This document shows, piece by piece, positions 63,924-64,000 of a DNA stretch of 64,000 nt; positions within the stretch are counted from its first letter, which is position 1; each line of letters starts with the position of its first letter. The DNA lies in NCBI GenBank assembly GCA_037013495.1, contig CM072803.1, positions 48,683,627 through 48,747,626 of the forward strand, written 5' to 3'. The notes beneath the pieces are model-generated. The model did no database searches. It was given only the letters and a program-made list of their open reading frames with translations, and was not told the origin of the DNA. This DNA comes from Hippophae tibetana. Taxonomy: Eukaryota; Streptophyta; Magnoliopsida; Rosales; Elaeagnaceae. The translations under genes were made by a program, and so were the position numbers.

Positions 63924-64000
63924 ATGGACGAGGATAATATTTTCCATCATATTTCTCTACTTTTTACTCTTAGAATGGGTTTCGAACCAACATTCTTAGG
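63924..64000 (+). repeat. Partial satellite monomer at the window edge
   Basis: The first 77 bases of a further monomer, cut by the end of the window. It has tttcgaacc, an X mark. The array clearly continues to the right. Confidence 0.95.

Larger units (their letters stand above)
1..64000 (+). repeat. Satellite DNA array, ~551-bp monomer, about 116 copies
   Basis: A head-to-tail tandem array fills the window. The anchor atggacgagg (variants atggacgata, atggacgatg, atgtacgagg) recurs 117 times, all on the plus strand, at intervals of 547-552 bases, or 564/567 where a 15-base insertion is present. No interval departs from this, so no mobile element or unique sequence interrupts it. Composition is about 26% GC by hand count over one copy. 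Monomers differ mainly by substitutions and a few small indels, and the variants recur in ordered sets, which is a higher-order repeat organisation. The array has no coding capacity. Its role is presumably structural heterochromatin (centromeric, pericentromeric or subtelomeric), but nothing in the window places it on a chromosome. Plus strand is only the orientation given. Confidence 0.98.

Noticed and set aside
1..64000. CRISPR-like or minisatellite array
   Set aside because: There are no short repeats separated by unique spacers; the repeat unit is the whole 551-base monomer with variants.
1..64000. Tandem gene family (for example rRNA, histone or snRNA repeats)
   Set aside because: The monomer has about 26% GC, no long frame, and no recognisable RNA gene or polymerase III box arrangement.

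Overview
The whole 64 kb window is one uninterrupted satellite DNA array. About 116 complete head-to-tail monomers plus a 77-base partial copy at the right edge run in the same orientation from the first base to the last. Using a recurring anchor (atggacgagg or a close variant) as monomer start, I located every start by eye; spacing is 547 to 552 bases except in 13 monomers of 564 or 567 that carry a 15-base duplication. The mean is about 551. A hand count over 601-1080 gives 125 G/C in 480 bases, about 26% GC. I see no protein gene, RNA gene, transposon or non-satellite sequence. Such an array points to heterochromatin (centromeric, pericentromeric or subtelomeric) of a eukaryote such as a plant or animal; I cannot name the species or locus, and I do not recognise the satellite family.

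The interest lies in how monomer variants are ordered. Lettering them by shared diagnostic substitutions shows two domains. In 1-26489 the order is explained by an ancestral eight-monomer higher-order repeat A-B-C-D-E-F-G-H (about 4.4 kb), with an I variant sometimes in place of E; most copies have lost members. In 26490-64000 the backbone is a seven-monomer repeat X-T-U-J-K-L-W (about 3.85 kb, seen complete at 56234-60081), interrupted by a P-Q-R cassette present twice, by monomers of left-domain type (B, C, I), and by local expansions.

Recent tandem duplications are superimposed: 2208 bp x2 (3314-7729), 3.3 kb A-F units (10479-13790, 17650-20961), 1651 bp (about 30334-33633), 2781 bp x2 plus part of a third (40788-47998), 1095 bp x2 (49096-51286), 2200 bp x2 (51287-55686) and 1096 bp x2 (60082-62275). 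Their edges fall inside hybrid monomers, as expected from unequal crossover and gene conversion. Each monomer also carries conserved short elements: a 10-base palindrome at the monomer boundary, a TATAAATA motif, and in six D monomers a sequence matching 8 of the 9 essential CENP-B box bases. Functions for these are speculative.
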